The notes: a model not told the origin generated them from the letters alone. A stretch of DNA of 64,000 nucleotides from Pinirhizobacter soli (GCF_015905305.1 NZ_JADZLQ010000003.1:496001-560000); one strand, 5' to 3'; shown: positions 1-8,552, numbered from the stretch's first letter. Made by a program: numbers and translations.

Positions 1-355
1 CCTCGAGCGTCTTGGCGCCAGCGGTGCCTTCGCCGCCGCCGAACGACACCTCGCTGCCCGAGCCGATGGTCACGTTGACGTTGTCGCGCGTGGCGACGTT
101 TGCACCGCCTTGCACAAGGGTTACCGTGTAGCGGCCCACGGGAAGCGATGCGGCGCGATAGCGCCCGGAACTGTCGGCGGTGATGTCGCGGCTGAGGCCC
201 GTGTCGACATTGGCGATGCGAACGGTGGTACCCGCTTGCGCCGGCACCTGTCCGAAGATCGTGCCCGAAGCATTGGACTGGGCGAAGGCATGCGGTGTTG
301 CCAGTGCAAGGGCGAGCCCCAGCGCCAGCGCGCGGCGGCGGTTGTGTACGGACAT
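1..355 (-). CDS. TonB-dependent receptor, N-terminal part (cut by window edge)
   Basis: Only the first 118 codons lie in the window; the gene runs off the left edge. The reverse strand reads a signal peptide (MSVHNRRRALALGLALALA, then cleavage after AFAQ), followed by a carboxypeptidase-regulatory-like beta domain of about 80 residues (GTTVRIANVDTGLSRDITAD, then GRYRAASLPVGRYTVTL). This is the usual N-terminus of Oar-like outer-membrane TonB receptors, which import large or iron/carbohydrate ligands. The ATG at 353-355 follows a GGGGAA ribosome site. Plug and barrel are not visible, so the substrate cannot be guessed. An ordered set of CCAATT boxes lies upstream. Confidence 0.8.
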   Translation of the reverse strand, partial: MSVHNRRRALALGLALALATPHAFAQSNASGTIFGQVPAQAGTTVRIANVDTGLSRDITADSSGRYRAASLPVGRYTVTLVQGGANVATRDNVNVTIGSGSEVSFGGGEGTAGAKTLE

Positions 356-427
356 GTTGGCGTTTCCCCAAGTCGGCTTTATGCCGTAGGGGTGGAACAT
401 CCTTCGCAACACCTTGCCAGTAAACGA

Positions 428-479
428 CCAATTTCTTGCGGCCGAAGCGAGCCAATTGGCTTGTGATCGAAGAAATTGG
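428..479. promoter_or_regulatory. Symmetric CCAATT-box array in a divergent promoter region
   Basis: Between the divergent starts at 355 and 517 there is a perfect 10-bp inverted repeat, CCAATTTCTT at 428-437 and AAGAAATTGG at 470-479. A perfect 10-bp palindrome, GCCAATTGGC at 451-460, sits almost exactly at its centre. Three evenly placed sites of related sequence suggest an operator for a dimeric regulator controlling one or both flanking genes. The regulator is not identifiable. Confidence 0.45.
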
Positions 480-516
480 CCTGTAATTTTGTTTCAACGC
501 AAACGGGGAGGGTGCG

Positions 517-981
517 ATGAATCGATGGCTTTTGGCGACGCTTGCCGCAGGTACGGTGGCCGCGATCGTCGAAATCGTGCCGGCGCTTCCCATCCAGCAA
601 TCGTTCGGCGTCACACCGATGCAGGTGTTTCAGTCGATCGCCAGCGGCATCGAGGGTCGCCCGGCGTTCGAGGGTGGCATGGGCAGTGCCGTGTTCGGCG
701 CGGCATTGCACTGGGTGATCTCGTTGGTGTTCGCCGGTGTCTGGGTGGCTGCGGTGCAGCGTTCGGCCACGCTCTCGCGGCACTTCGCGTTGTGGGGCAT
801 CGTCTACGGGCTGCTGGTGTACGTGGTGATGAACTGGATGGTCCTGCCACTGTCGGCGGCGCCCTTCCAGACCACGCACGTGCCCTGGCGCATGGCGATG
901 AGCATTTCCTTCCACCTGTTCCTGTTCGGCCTGCCCCTCGCCGTGGTGGCGCACTGGGTGCTGGGGCGTCTTCGCGGTTGA
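517..981 (+). CDS. Small integral membrane protein, unknown function
   Basis: A 154-residue protein with four likely membrane helices: about residues 1-25, 60-80, 91-112 and 130-150. It has no enzymatic motif. The ATG follows a GGGGAGGG ribosome site. It looks like one of the short four-helix inner-membrane proteins of Xanthomonadales; I cannot assign a family with confidence. It ends 60 bp before msrB on the same strand and could be co-transcribed with it, but msrB has its own strong ribosome site. Confidence 0.7.
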   Translation: MNRWLLATLAAGTVAAIVEIVPALPIQQSFGVTPMQVFQSIASGIEGRPAFEGGMGSAVFGAALHWVISLVFAGVWVAAVQRSATLSRHFALWGIVYGLLVYVVMNWMVLPLSAAPFQTTHVPWRMAMSISFHLFLFGLPLAVVAHWVLGRLRG

Positions 982-1041
982 ATAACCTGCCCTGCGCTAT
1001 CACTTGGGGAGTTGATCCCTCCGGCCCCAAGGAGCAACGGC

Positions 1042-1449
1042 ATGGCTACCGTACAGAAGACTTACCCCGTCACCCATACCGACGAGGAATGGCGCCGCCT
1101 TCTTACCCCCGAACAGTACATGGTGATGCGCGGCCACGGCACCGAGCGCCCAGGCAGCTGCGCTTTGCTGCACGAAGAGCGCGAGGGCAGCTTCACCTGC
1201 GCCGGTTGCGGCCAGGTGCTGTTCGCCTCGGGCAAGAAGTTCGAGAGCGGCACGGGCTGGCCGAGCTTCGACACCCCCGCTCCCGGCGCGGTGGACGAGG
1301 CCCGCGATACCAGCCACGGCATGATCCGCGTGGAAGTGAACTGCAGCCGCTGCGGCAGCCACCTGGGCCACGTTTTTCCGGATGGCCCGCCGCCGACTGG
1401 GCTTCGCTACTGCATCAACGGCGTGGCGCTCGACTTCAAGCCCGACTAA
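1042..1449 (+). CDS. msrB: Peptide-methionine (R)-S-oxide reductase
   Basis: A 135-residue MsrB, normal length for a single-domain enzyme. It reduces methionine-R-sulfoxide in proteins using thioredoxin. Visible hallmarks are the two zinc-binding CxxC pairs (CAGC near residue 53 and CSRC near 99), the substrate-site GTGWPSF motif and the catalytic cysteine in RYCIN close to the C-terminus. The chosen ATG is preceded by AAGGAG eight bases upstream; an in-frame ATG 30 bp further upstream has no such site. There is no signal peptide, so the enzyme should be cytoplasmic. Confidence 0.96.
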   Translation: MATVQKTYPVTHTDEEWRRLLTPEQYMVMRGHGTERPGSCALLHEEREGSFTCAGCGQVLFASGKKFESGTGWPSFDTPAPGAVDEARDTSHGMIRVEVNCSRCGSHLGHVFPDGPPPTGLRYCINGVALDFKPD

Positions 1450-1891
1450 GGCGCCCGGCAAGCCCTCCGCCGAAAGACCTATTTTTCGACGTAAGTGGTT
1501 GATTTTCGTGTGAGGGGGCGAAAAATGAAAATAATCCCTCTCCACATTCTTTGTAAAACGCGCTAGCGTCAAAAAGTCGACGCTCTGCCGGGGGAAGGGG
1601 ACGCGGGGTGTCGCCGGGAGGTTCCAAAGGTTTGGTAGTGCAACGCTATACGGCCTGGCCGAGGCGTCGCTGCCTGCGAATGGGGCTCGTAACGAGGGGT
1701 CACCAGACTTAAAGGTCGTGCAAGGGGTCTTCAGACGCAGTGCCTGCTCAGCCGCCTGGTAACGGGCGTCCGCACTGTCTTTCGACCCCTTATAAGCGGC
1801 GCTGGTACGGCGTGATTCCTTGTGCGGTGTTCATCGAGCAGGTTGAGGCGGCCTTTGCGCCAGCTTTCAATGCCTTCAAGGAAAAGTACCG
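1450..1891. other. Long intergenic leader before the S53 peptidase gene
   Basis: This 442-bp gap has no credible gene. It contains a TTTTCG...CGAAAA inverted repeat at about 1503-1526 and the hairpin at 1722-1791. The distance and structure suggest a long 5' untranslated leader for the peptidase gene. No recognised riboswitch class was identified. Confidence 0.4.
1722..1791 (+). promoter_or_regulatory. 70-nt imperfect hairpin in the S53 peptidase leader
   Basis: AAGGGGTC (1722-1729) pairs perfectly with GACCCCTT (1784-1791). Inside it, AGACGCAGTGC (1733-1743) pairs with GCACTGTCTTT (1772-1782) with one mismatch and two wobbles. A 4-bp stem CGCC/GGCG can form in the apex. A second copy of AGGGGTC lies at 1695-1701 and could compete for the same GACCCCT arm, giving two exclusive folds. 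It ends 100 bases before the start codon. A regulatory role is inferred. Confidence 0.45.
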
Positions 1892-3856
1892 ATGAGCACC
1901 TATCTCCGCCGCACGCTGTTGGCAGCGTCCCTCACACTCGGCCTGGCCGGCTTTGCCGGCGTGACGCTTGCCGCCGATGCCTTGCCCGCCGTGGACAATG
2001 GCAAATCCGACACCAACCAGATGGGTTCGGTGACGGTCGCCCTGCGCTTGCGCAACCAGGACGCACTCGAAAAGTACATCCGCGACACCGTTACGCCCGG
2101 CAACAAGAATTTCCAAAAATTCCTCTCCACCGCGGACTTCGCCCACCAGTACGGCGCCAGTGACGCGGATCTCGCCACCGTGCAATCGTTCCTGAAGAAG
2201 AATGGCTTGCAGACCGAAGTGCTTGGCAACCGCATGGCCATCCGCGCCACCGGCAACCTGTCGCAGTTGAGCGCGACCTTCGGTACCTCCTTCCACGACT
2301 ACACGTCGGTGGAAACCGGCCAGCGCTTCCGCAAGCCCGCTACTGCGGTGAAGCTGCCGACGGCCGTGGCGAACCTGGTGATCGCAACCACCGGCCTTTC
2401 CAGCCAGCATAAGTATGTTTCGCATCGTGTCAGGGCGGTTGGAGCCGCGCCGCCGCTGCCGAGCTTCAGTGCCAAGACGCTCGCTGCGAAGTCCGCGACG
2501 CCGGCCAAGGCCGCCTCGGGCAACCCCACGGCTTCGGGCGTGGAAGGCGAGTTCACCGTCGGTGACGTTGCCAACTTCTACAACATCAACCCGCTCTATA
2601 ACCGCGGCATCACCGGCAAGGGCAGTACGGTCGCCATCGTGACGCTGTCGAACTTCTTCCCCGCCGACGCCCAGGCGTACTGGGATGGCATTGGCCTTAA
2701 GACCAAGAAGAACCGCATCACCCACGTGCTCGTGGATGGCGGCGGCGTATTCGACGACGGCAGCGGCGAGACATCGCTGGACGTGGAGCAGTCCGGTGGC
2801 CTCGCGCCCGATGCCAACATCATCGTGTACGACGCCCCGAATGCCGGCAACGGCTTCACCGATGCCTTCATCCAGGCGGTGGTGGACAACAAGGCCGAGA
2901 GCATCTCCACCAGCTGGGGCTCGCCTGAAATGTTCAACTTCGCCGCGCTGAACATCGACGGTGCCAGCGATACGGACACCACCGACGTTGGCGACTTGCA
3001 GCTCTTCCACCAGATCTTCATGGAAGCGGCGGCTCAGGGTCAGTCGGTATTCGCGGCCACCGGCGACTCGGGTGCGTACGACACCGTGCGCGGCCTGGGT
3101 ACCGGTACCGGCCCTGGCGAATTCAGCGCCCCGTTGAGCGTGGATTCGCCGGCGTCGGATCCGTACATCACCGGCGCTGGCGGCACCACGCGTCCGTTCA
3201 AGTTTGCGTTCCTCGGCCCCGATGGCGTCACCCCGGGTCCGACTGCGCAGATCAAGAACGAAAGCGTCTGGGGGTGGGATTACATCCAGACCTACTTCCA
3301 GAAGAATTTCAATGAAGATATCGGCGTGTTCTCCGTGGGCGGCGGTGGCGGCGTGAGCGTGTATTGGCACGCGCCGTGGTACCAGCTGCTGACGCCGGGT
3401 GTGAAGACCAGCGAGAAGAACCAGGCCCTTACCTTCAACGACGTGGATGGTCCTTTCACCTACCTGAAACTGCCGGCCAAGTTCGCCGGCCGCAACCTGC
3501 CTGATATCTCGCTCAATGCGGATCCGGAGACCGGCTACATCGTGGTTTCCACCGTGGACGGCGGCGTGTCGGAAGGCAACGGCGGAACCAGCTTCGTGGC
3601 ACCGCAGTTGAACGGCATCAGTGCACTGCTGCGGCAGAGCGCCGGCCATCGCATCGGCCTGTGGAATCCGCAGGTGTACGCGATGCACCTGGTGTTCGGC
3701 AGCGGCGCCCTGACGCCGTTCAACGACATCAAGGCGGGTGACAACTGGTTCTACGCCGGCAAGAGCGGCTACGAGCCGGGCGCCGGCATCGGCACCCTGA
3801 ACGTGGCCAATTTCGACATCTACCTGCGTAGCGGCCTGTTCAACATCTTCCGTTGA
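1892..3856 (+). CDS. Secreted S53 family serine-carboxyl peptidase (sedolisin, pro-kumamolisin type)
   Basis: This 654-residue precursor has a signal peptide (residues 1-28, ending TLAADA), an activation pro-domain (about 30-185) and a subtilisin-fold catalytic domain. The sedolisin catalytic set is visible: Glu293 and Asp297 in GETSLDVEQSGG, the oxyanion Asp392 in TGDSGAYD, and the nucleophile Ser567 in NGGTSFVAPQ. A calcium site of the usual form (FNDIKAGDNW then YEPGAGIGTLN) lies near the C-terminus. Such enzymes are acid-active endopeptidases released after self-cleavage of the pro-domain. The start has AAGGAAAAG upstream, and a strong terminator follows the stop. Expression may be controlled through the unusually long leader. 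Confidence 0.95.
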   Translation: MSTYLRRTLLAASLTLGLAGFAGVTLAADALPAVDNGKSDTNQMGSVTVALRLRNQDALEKYIRDTVTPGNKNFQKFLSTADFAHQYGASDADLATVQSFLKKNGLQTEVLGNRMAIRATGNLSQLSATFGTSFHDYTSVETGQRFRKPATAVKLPTAVANLVIATTGLSSQHKYVSHRVRAVGAAPPLPSFSAKTLAAKSATPAKAASGNPTASGVEGEFTVGDVANFYNINPLYNRGITGKGSTVAIVTLSNFFPADAQAYWDGIGLKTKKNRITHVLVDGGGVFDDGSGETSLDVEQSGGLAPDANIIVYDAPNAGNGFTDAFIQAVVDNKAESISTSWGSPEMFNFAALNIDGASDTDTTDVGDLQLFHQIFMEAAAQGQSVFAATGDSGAYDTVRGLGTGTGPGEFSAPLSVDSPASDPYITGAGGTTRPFKFAFLGPDGVTPGPTAQIKNESVWGWDYIQTYFQKNFNEDIGVFSVGGGGGVSVYWHAPWYQLLTPGVKTSEKNQALTFNDVDGPFTYLKLPAKFAGRNLPDISLNADPETGYIVVSTVDGGVSEGNGGTSFVAPQLNGISALLRQSAGHRIGLWNPQVYAMHLVFGSGALTPFNDIKAGDNWFYAGKSGYEPGAGIGTLNVANFDIYLRSGLFNIFR

Positions 3857-3870
3857 TCGCACCGCGCTGA

Positions 3871-3905
3871 AAGCCCGGCGCCGCTTCGGTGGCGCCGGGC
3901 TTTTT
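3871..3905 (+). terminator. Rho-independent terminator after the S53 peptidase gene
   Basis: A perfect 10-bp stem, GCCCGGCGCC (3873-3882) and GGCGCCGGGC (3891-3900), closes an 8-base loop and is followed by five T residues. It lies 14 bases after the peptidase stop codon. Confidence 0.92.
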
Positions 3906-3979
3906 ATGCAATGGTCACCGGGTGTGCACGGCGGCGGTCCTAGCGTCGGACTGGACATCAACCGACCAGAGGCAGCGCC

Positions 3980-4138
3980 ATGGCCAATGAAAAGAATCGT
4001 CCGCCGGCCGTGCCCGGCCAGGACATCGAGAAGAAGGCGCGGCAGGAAGGCAAGCCTTTGCCCGAACCGAACAAGCCCAAGACGGGGCAACCGGGCGATG
4101 TCGGATCTAGCCCGGGGTCAAAGGGTGGCAAGCATTAG
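3980..4138 (+). CDS. Small hydrophilic protein, unknown function (52 aa)
   Basis: A short open frame starting ATGGCCAATGAAAAG and ending in TAG encodes 52 residues beginning MANEKNRPPAVPGQDIEKKA. It is highly charged, rich in Lys, Pro, Gly and Glu, with no membrane segment and a Gly/Lys/His tail (GSKGGKH). An AGAGGCAG ribosome site precedes the ATG. Composition and codon use fit a real, probably disordered small protein. It sits alone between a terminator and the LuxR gene. Confidence 0.6.
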   Translation: MANEKNRPPAVPGQDIEKKARQEGKPLPEPNKPKTGQPGDVGSSPGSKGGKH

Positions 4139-4193
4139 TCCATCCGCGCCGCACCCCTGATCAACACCACCCCAATGGCGCTAATCTCCCGCC

Positions 4194-4619
4194 ATGAAGC
4201 GGGGCTTATGGAAATCGGTAGCGGCGTACGGCGCGGCCCTGGCGGCTGGGGCGCTTGCGCTGCAATGGCTTGAGTACGACCGCCTGGCCCGATCGCGACC
4301 GGGTGACATCTACCTTGCCCTTGTCGCCGTCGCCTTCCTGGCGCTCGGCGTCTTCCTTGGCGCGAGGCTTCTGGTCCGCCCGAAAGCGGCGCCGTTCGAC
4401 GGCAATCCGCAGGCAGTGGCCTCGCTCGGTATCAGCCCGCGTGAGCTGATCGTGTTGAAGGAACTGGCGGCCGGCCATTCCAACAAGGAGATCGCCCGCC
4501 GGTTGGAGGTCTCGCCCAACACGATCAAGACGCACCTGGCGCGCCTTTACGAGAAACTGGGTGCGGTGCGGCGGACAGACGCCGTCAACCGGGCGCGTGA
4601 GCTCGGGCTCATTGCCTGA
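4194..4619 (+). CDS. Membrane-anchored LuxR-type DNA-binding protein
   Basis: A 141-residue protein with two membrane helices (about residues 7-25 and 38-60) followed directly by a LuxR/GerE helix-turn-helix (about 75-138). The recognition region reads ELAAGHSNKEIARRLEVSPN then TIKTHLARLYEKL, the usual LuxR pattern. There is no receiver or ligand domain, so the membrane part itself is the likely sensor, or the protein responds to a membrane partner. It lies 110 bp before a DUF4199 membrane protein on the same strand, which is the obvious candidate partner. No good ribosome site is visible before the ATG. Confidence 0.85.
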   Translation: MKRGLWKSVAAYGAALAAGALALQWLEYDRLARSRPGDIYLALVAVAFLALGVFLGARLLVRPKAAPFDGNPQAVASLGISPRELIVLKELAAGHSNKEIARRLEVSPNTIKTHLARLYEKLGAVRRTDAVNRARELGLIA

Positions 4620-4729
4620 CATGCCATGAAAATGGGGGATTTTCCGCCAATCACCCATTTGGGCGATGGATTTGCACCGTCGTCCCGGGCTCTGATGCGT
4701 CCCAAGACCAGACCCAAGGGGAGTTTCAA

Positions 4730-5260
4730 ATGCTTCGAACTATCGTGATCTACGGCCTGATCGCAGGCTTCGTGGTCGGTGTGCCGATGTCCGTCATGAC
4801 GCTCAGCATGAGCGGCCAGACGATGATGCATTACGGCATGCTGATCGGCTATCTGACGATGCTGATCGGCCTGAGTGCGGTTTTCCTCGCCATCAAGCGC
4901 CGGCGCGACGTGGACCTGGGGGGAGTGATCGGGTTCTGGCAGGCATTGGGACTGGGCCTTGGCATCAGTTTCGTCGCGGGGGTGATTTACGTGGTCTGCT
5001 GGGAGGCATCGTGCGCTATTGCCCACGTCGACTTCGCCGGTAGCTACGCCCGGGCCATGGTCGCCCAGCAGGAGGCGAAGGGTGTCTCCGGCGCGGCCCT
5101 CGCGCAGTTCAAGACCGAGATGGAACAGTTCAAGGTCCAGTACGCCAACCCGTTCTATCGCTGGCCAATGACGTTTGCCGAGATATTCCCCGTGGGAGTG
5201 ATTGTCTCCCTGGTTTCGGCGGCGCTGCTTCGGAACCGTCGGTTCATGCCGGCGCGCTAG
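4730..5260 (+). CDS. DUF4199 domain membrane protein
   Basis: A 176-residue protein with four membrane helices (about 4-27, 35-55, 70-97 and 145-168). A soluble, helical Gln/Lys-rich stretch (about 105-140) lies between helices three and four. The layout matches the DUF4199 family, whose function is unknown. The ATG has a clear AAGGGGAG ribosome site. Its position directly after the membrane LuxR protein suggests a functional pair, possibly a membrane sensor and its transcription factor. That link is inferred from context only. Confidence 0.8.
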   Translation: MLRTIVIYGLIAGFVVGVPMSVMTLSMSGQTMMHYGMLIGYLTMLIGLSAVFLAIKRRRDVDLGGVIGFWQALGLGLGISFVAGVIYVVCWEASCAIAHVDFAGSYARAMVAQQEAKGVSGAALAQFKTEMEQFKVQYANPFYRWPMTFAEIFPVGVIVSLVSAALLRNRRFMPAR

Positions 5261-5315
5261 GGGCTGCATGCCCTGCTAGGCTTGAAGGCGGACATTTGCC
5301 GCAAGGGGAGCCTGC

Positions 5316-6425
5316 ATGCGCATTCGGTCAGTCCTTTCAGGGCTATTGGGCCTGGCGGTAGCGGCCCATGCCTTCGCGGCGCAGCCGCCGTCGCCATCCT
5401 CCGCGGCGGCGCCAGCTTCGTCGACGGCGGCACCCGCCCCAGCCGCCGCGGATGGCGCCATTGCCTTCCCGGCCGCCTCCGTACCTTTCTCCTCGTACGC
5501 CTCCCCGGAGGCGTTGACCCGCTTCCGCCAGATACTGGTCGAGGGCAAGCAGGCACCGGATTTCTCCAAAGGCATCGAGCCTGCGCGCAAGTTCTACGAC
5601 GCGATCAACGCCAACCGCGTGGAGCGGATGAAGAAGCTCTACAAGGTGAAATTGTCCACATCGGTGATCGCCGGCGTTGCCACCGATGTCGTGGAGCCTG
5701 CCGATGGCGTGGCGCGCGACAACAAGTATCGCGTGCTGATCAACCTCCACGGCGGTGGATTCCTCTGGGGCGCGCACAGCGGCGCCCTGGTCGAGGCGAT
5801 TCCCGTGGCCGCCGTGGGCCGCATCAAGGTGATCAGCATCGATTATCGACAGGGTCCGGACCACACGTTCCCGGCCGCCAGCGACGATGTGGAAGCGGTA
5901 TACAAGGAGCTTCTGAAAACCCACCCTGCCGCCAACATCGGCATCTACGGATGTTCGGCCGGCGGCATCCTTACCGGCGAGGTGGTGGCGCGATTGATCC
6001 ACGATGGCATCAAGGTGCCAGGTGCCATCGGCATGTTCTGCAGTGCCATTGTCTCGTTGGCGGGCGATTCCTCTTACGTATCGCCGGTGCTCAGTGGTGA
6101 TCCCATTGGCAAGGGGCCGGTATCGATCCACATCCTGCCGTACTTCGCCGGCGCCAATGAAACCGATCCCCTGGTGCTGCCAGCCAACGACCCGGCGATG
6201 CTGAAGAAATTCCCGCCGACCTTGCTGATCTCCGGCACCCGCGACTTCGCCATGAGCTCGCTGCTGCAAAGCCAGCGCCTGCTGACCCAGGCCGGCGTGG
6301 AGGTGGATCTGCACCTCTGGGATGGCATGTGGCACTCGTTCTTTTCAGACCCGGAGCTTCCGGAGTCGAAGGAGGCCTACGCCGTGATGGCGGCGTTCTT
6401 CGACAAGCACCTGGCCAAGAATTAG
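5316..6425 (+). CDS. Exported alpha/beta hydrolase, HSL-like esterase
   Basis: A 369-residue protein with a signal peptide (residues 1-22, ending AFAAQ) and an Ala/Pro/Ser-rich linker to about residue 50. The alpha/beta-hydrolase domain carries the hormone-sensitive-lipase signature: oxyanion motif HGGGF near residue 145, nucleophile elbow GCSAGG near 212, acid Asp in SGTRDF near 310 and His in GMWHSFF near 340. These families hydrolyse short-chain carboxyl esters. A strong AAGGGGAG ribosome site sets the ATG. The export signal points to the periplasm or outside; the natural substrate is unknown. Confidence 0.88.
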   Translation: MRIRSVLSGLLGLAVAAHAFAAQPPSPSSAAAPASSTAAPAPAAADGAIAFPAASVPFSSYASPEALTRFRQILVEGKQAPDFSKGIEPARKFYDAINANRVERMKKLYKVKLSTSVIAGVATDVVEPADGVARDNKYRVLINLHGGGFLWGAHSGALVEAIPVAAVGRIKVISIDYRQGPDHTFPAASDDVEAVYKELLKTHPAANIGIYGCSAGGILTGEVVARLIHDGIKVPGAIGMFCSAIVSLAGDSSYVSPVLSGDPIGKGPVSIHILPYFAGANETDPLVLPANDPAMLKKFPPTLLISGTRDFAMSSLLQSQRLLTQAGVEVDLHLWDGMWHSFFSDPELPESKEAYAVMAAFFDKHLAKN

Positions 6426-6540
6426 CCCCAACACAGTGTGCTGGCGCCCCCCAGCCCTTCATTCGTCGCAATGGCCTTGCGCCGCGGCGATGGGGGCGGG
6501 GAAGCTGGCCACGTCATCGCTACCAGGTCCGAAGAACGCC

Positions 6541-7785
6541 ATGTCTGCCTTTTCCTTCGTCTTCCGCCATTTCATCGCCTGGGGCGTGGTTTTCGCCATT
6601 GCCGTCTCGATCCTGTCGAGCTTCGATTTCCTGCCTGGCTTCCTGGTGTCGGTTTTCATACTGGCCATGCTGGGTGCCTGGCTGCTGCAGATGGCGCGGG
6701 TGATCGTGCATGTGCGTCGCATCCGCCTGCTGCACCCGGGTGGTGGCCCACTGCCTTTGGCCATCCGCCAGCAGCGGACGATCGACCTGCCCGTGGGCGC
6801 CGAAGTGGCGTTCGGCATGCTCGAAGCTGCCGTGCGCGAACTGCCCCGGGCGAGGGTGACCGAGTCCGCTCGTGACAGCCTGCAGCTCTTCGCCACCGTG
6901 CCGCGCCGCTTCCGCGACCAGGGGGAGCATCACGTTCCGAATCCGCGCCATCGCCTGTCTGTCGATCACGTGAGCGCGCAGGTGGTAGGTGACGACGAGG
7001 CCTCTTCGATCCGCCTTCTTTGCGAACCGGCGACCGATCCATGGATGGACCTGCTGTTCGTCGACGACGGTGCGAACATCGACAATGCCGACTCCATCGC
7101 CCGCGCGCTGAACCGCCGGGTGCGCGAAAGCCGGCGGCAGGAACGCGAGGAGATGCGTGAAGTGCGCGCCACGCGCGAGCTGGCGCTGGCGCGGCTGAAC
7201 CTGCTCAACGCCCAGGTGGAACCGCATTTCCTCTACAACACGCTGGCCAGTGCGCAGCTGCTCACCCGCTCATCGCCGGCCAAGGCCGACGAGATGCTGG
7301 GCAACCTGATCACCTACCTGCGCCGCTCGCTTCCGCAGGAAGGGAATTTCGTCGCGCCGCTGGCGCGCGAGGTGGAACGGGCGCGTTCATACCTTGAGAT
7401 CATGAAGGTGCGGATGGGCGAGCGGCTCAACATCGAGATCGACGTACCGCCGGAACTGGAAGGCATCCGGCTGCCGGCGATGATGCTGCAGACCCTGGTG
7501 GAAAACGCCATCCGCCACGGCCTGGAACTGCGCGAGGCCGGCGGCACGGTGTGGATCAACGCCCGGGGCGGCAACGGCATGGGCCACATCACCATCAGCG
7601 TGGCCGACGATGGCGAGGGCTTGCGCGAGGACAGCTCGGGCACGGGCGTGGGTTTGCGCAATATCACCGAGCGCCTGGCCCTGACTTATGGCGCCGCGGC
7701 CAGCCTGCGCGTGACGGCGAATATTCCCCGTGGCGTCGTGGCAAGTATCGAGATCCCGCGTGAGATCCCGGCGGAGGACGCATGA
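6541..7785 (+). CDS. LytS/YehU-type sensor histidine kinase
   Basis: A 414-residue kinase. Two membrane helices occupy about residues 10-55, with a poorly conserved sensing segment (60-195) and a short coiled coil (195-220). The His_kinase dimerisation region carries the phospho-acceptor His229 in VEPHFLYNTLASAQLL, followed by a HATPase domain with N box (NAIRHGLE), G1 (DDGEGL) and G2 (GTGVGLRN). It should autophosphorylate and pass phosphate to the LytTR regulator whose ATG overlaps its stop. An upstream in-frame start exists but lacks a ribosome site; the chosen ATG begins the first membrane helix. The signal sensed is unknown. Confidence 0.92.
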   Translation: MSAFSFVFRHFIAWGVVFAIAVSILSSFDFLPGFLVSVFILAMLGAWLLQMARVIVHVRRIRLLHPGGGPLPLAIRQQRTIDLPVGAEVAFGMLEAAVRELPRARVTESARDSLQLFATVPRRFRDQGEHHVPNPRHRLSVDHVSAQVVGDDEASSIRLLCEPATDPWMDLLFVDDGANIDNADSIARALNRRVRESRRQEREEMREVRATRELALARLNLLNAQVEPHFLYNTLASAQLLTRSSPAKADEMLGNLITYLRRSLPQEGNFVAPLAREVERARSYLEIMKVRMGERLNIEIDVPPELEGIRLPAMMLQTLVENAIRHGLELREAGGTVWINARGGNGMGHITISVADDGEGLREDSSGTGVGLRNITERLALTYGAAASLRVTANIPRGVVASIEIPREIPAEDA

Positions 7786-8552
7786 TGATCGACTGCATCG
7801 TTGCCGACGACGAAGAACTGCTGCGCGAGGCGCTGGTGGCACAGTTGCGCGAAGCCTGGCCTGCGCTGGAGATCCTGGCCACCGCCGACTCCGGTCCCGA
7901 TGCGCTCGAGGCGATCGCCACGCACAAGCCTGCTTACGCGTTCCTGGATATCCGCATGCCTGGCATGACCGGGCTGGAAGTAGCGATGGCGCTTCCCGAG
8001 GTGAGCCCGGCCACCTTGCCCGTATTCGTCACCGCGTACGACCAGTACGCCGTGAATGCCTTCGAGGCCGGTGCGGTGGACTACCTGCTCAAGCCCGTCG
8101 AGCGCGAACGCCTGGATGCCACGGTGCGCCGGTTGCAGGGGCGCCACACGCCATCCATGGACGAGGCGCAGCGGCGTGGTGCGGTGCTCGATCAGTTGAA
8201 TGCAGCCACCCCGGCCTCGGTGGTCTCGCCGCTGGTGTGGATCACCGCCAGCGCGGGCCGCGAGACCAAACTGATCATGGTCAGCGATGTGGTCTGCTTC
8301 CGCGCCAACCACAAGTACACCACCGTGGTGACGGCGCAGGGCGACGCGGTGATCCGTACCTCGATCCGGGAATTGCTCGACCGGCTCGATCCGCGGCTGT
8401 TCCGCCAGGTGCATCGCTCGACCATCGTGAACCTGGCCCAGGTGGTCTCGGTAATCCGCCACGACGCAGGCAATGGGTCGCTACGTCTGAAGGGGCGCGA
8501 GGAAACCCTGCCCGTGAGCCAGGGCTACATGTCGCTGTTCCGCCAGATGTAG
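7782..8552 (+). CDS. LytTR-family response regulator
   Basis: A 256-residue regulator with a receiver domain (about 3-120; acidic pair in VADDEE, phospho-acceptor Asp56 in FLDIRMPG, Lys in LLKPV) and a C-terminal LytTR DNA-binding domain (about 150-250, with FRANHKYTTVVT and FRQVHRSTIVNL). LytTR domains bind tandem direct repeats and often control exopolysaccharide, toxin or bacteriocin genes. Its ATG overlaps the kinase stop (ATGA), so the two are translationally coupled. A second Met one codon downstream is an equally possible start. The transcript ends at a large inverted repeat. Confidence 0.95.
   Translation: MMIDCIVADDEELLREALVAQLREAWPALEILATADSGPDALEAIATHKPAYAFLDIRMPGMTGLEVAMALPEVSPATLPVFVTAYDQYAVNAFEAGAVDYLLKPVERERLDATVRRLQGRHTPSMDEAQRRGAVLDQLNAATPASVVSPLVWITASAGRETKLIMVSDVVCFRANHKYTTVVTAQGDAVIRTSIRELLDRLDPRLFRQVHRSTIVNLAQVVSVIRHDAGNGSLRLKGREETLPVSQGYMSLFRQM

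Noticed and set aside
1790-4090. Long open frame antisense to the S53 peptidase gene
   Set aside because: It overlaps a gene with full catalytic motifs and its translation is Arg/His/Gly-rich without family features. High-GC codon bias leaves such frames open.
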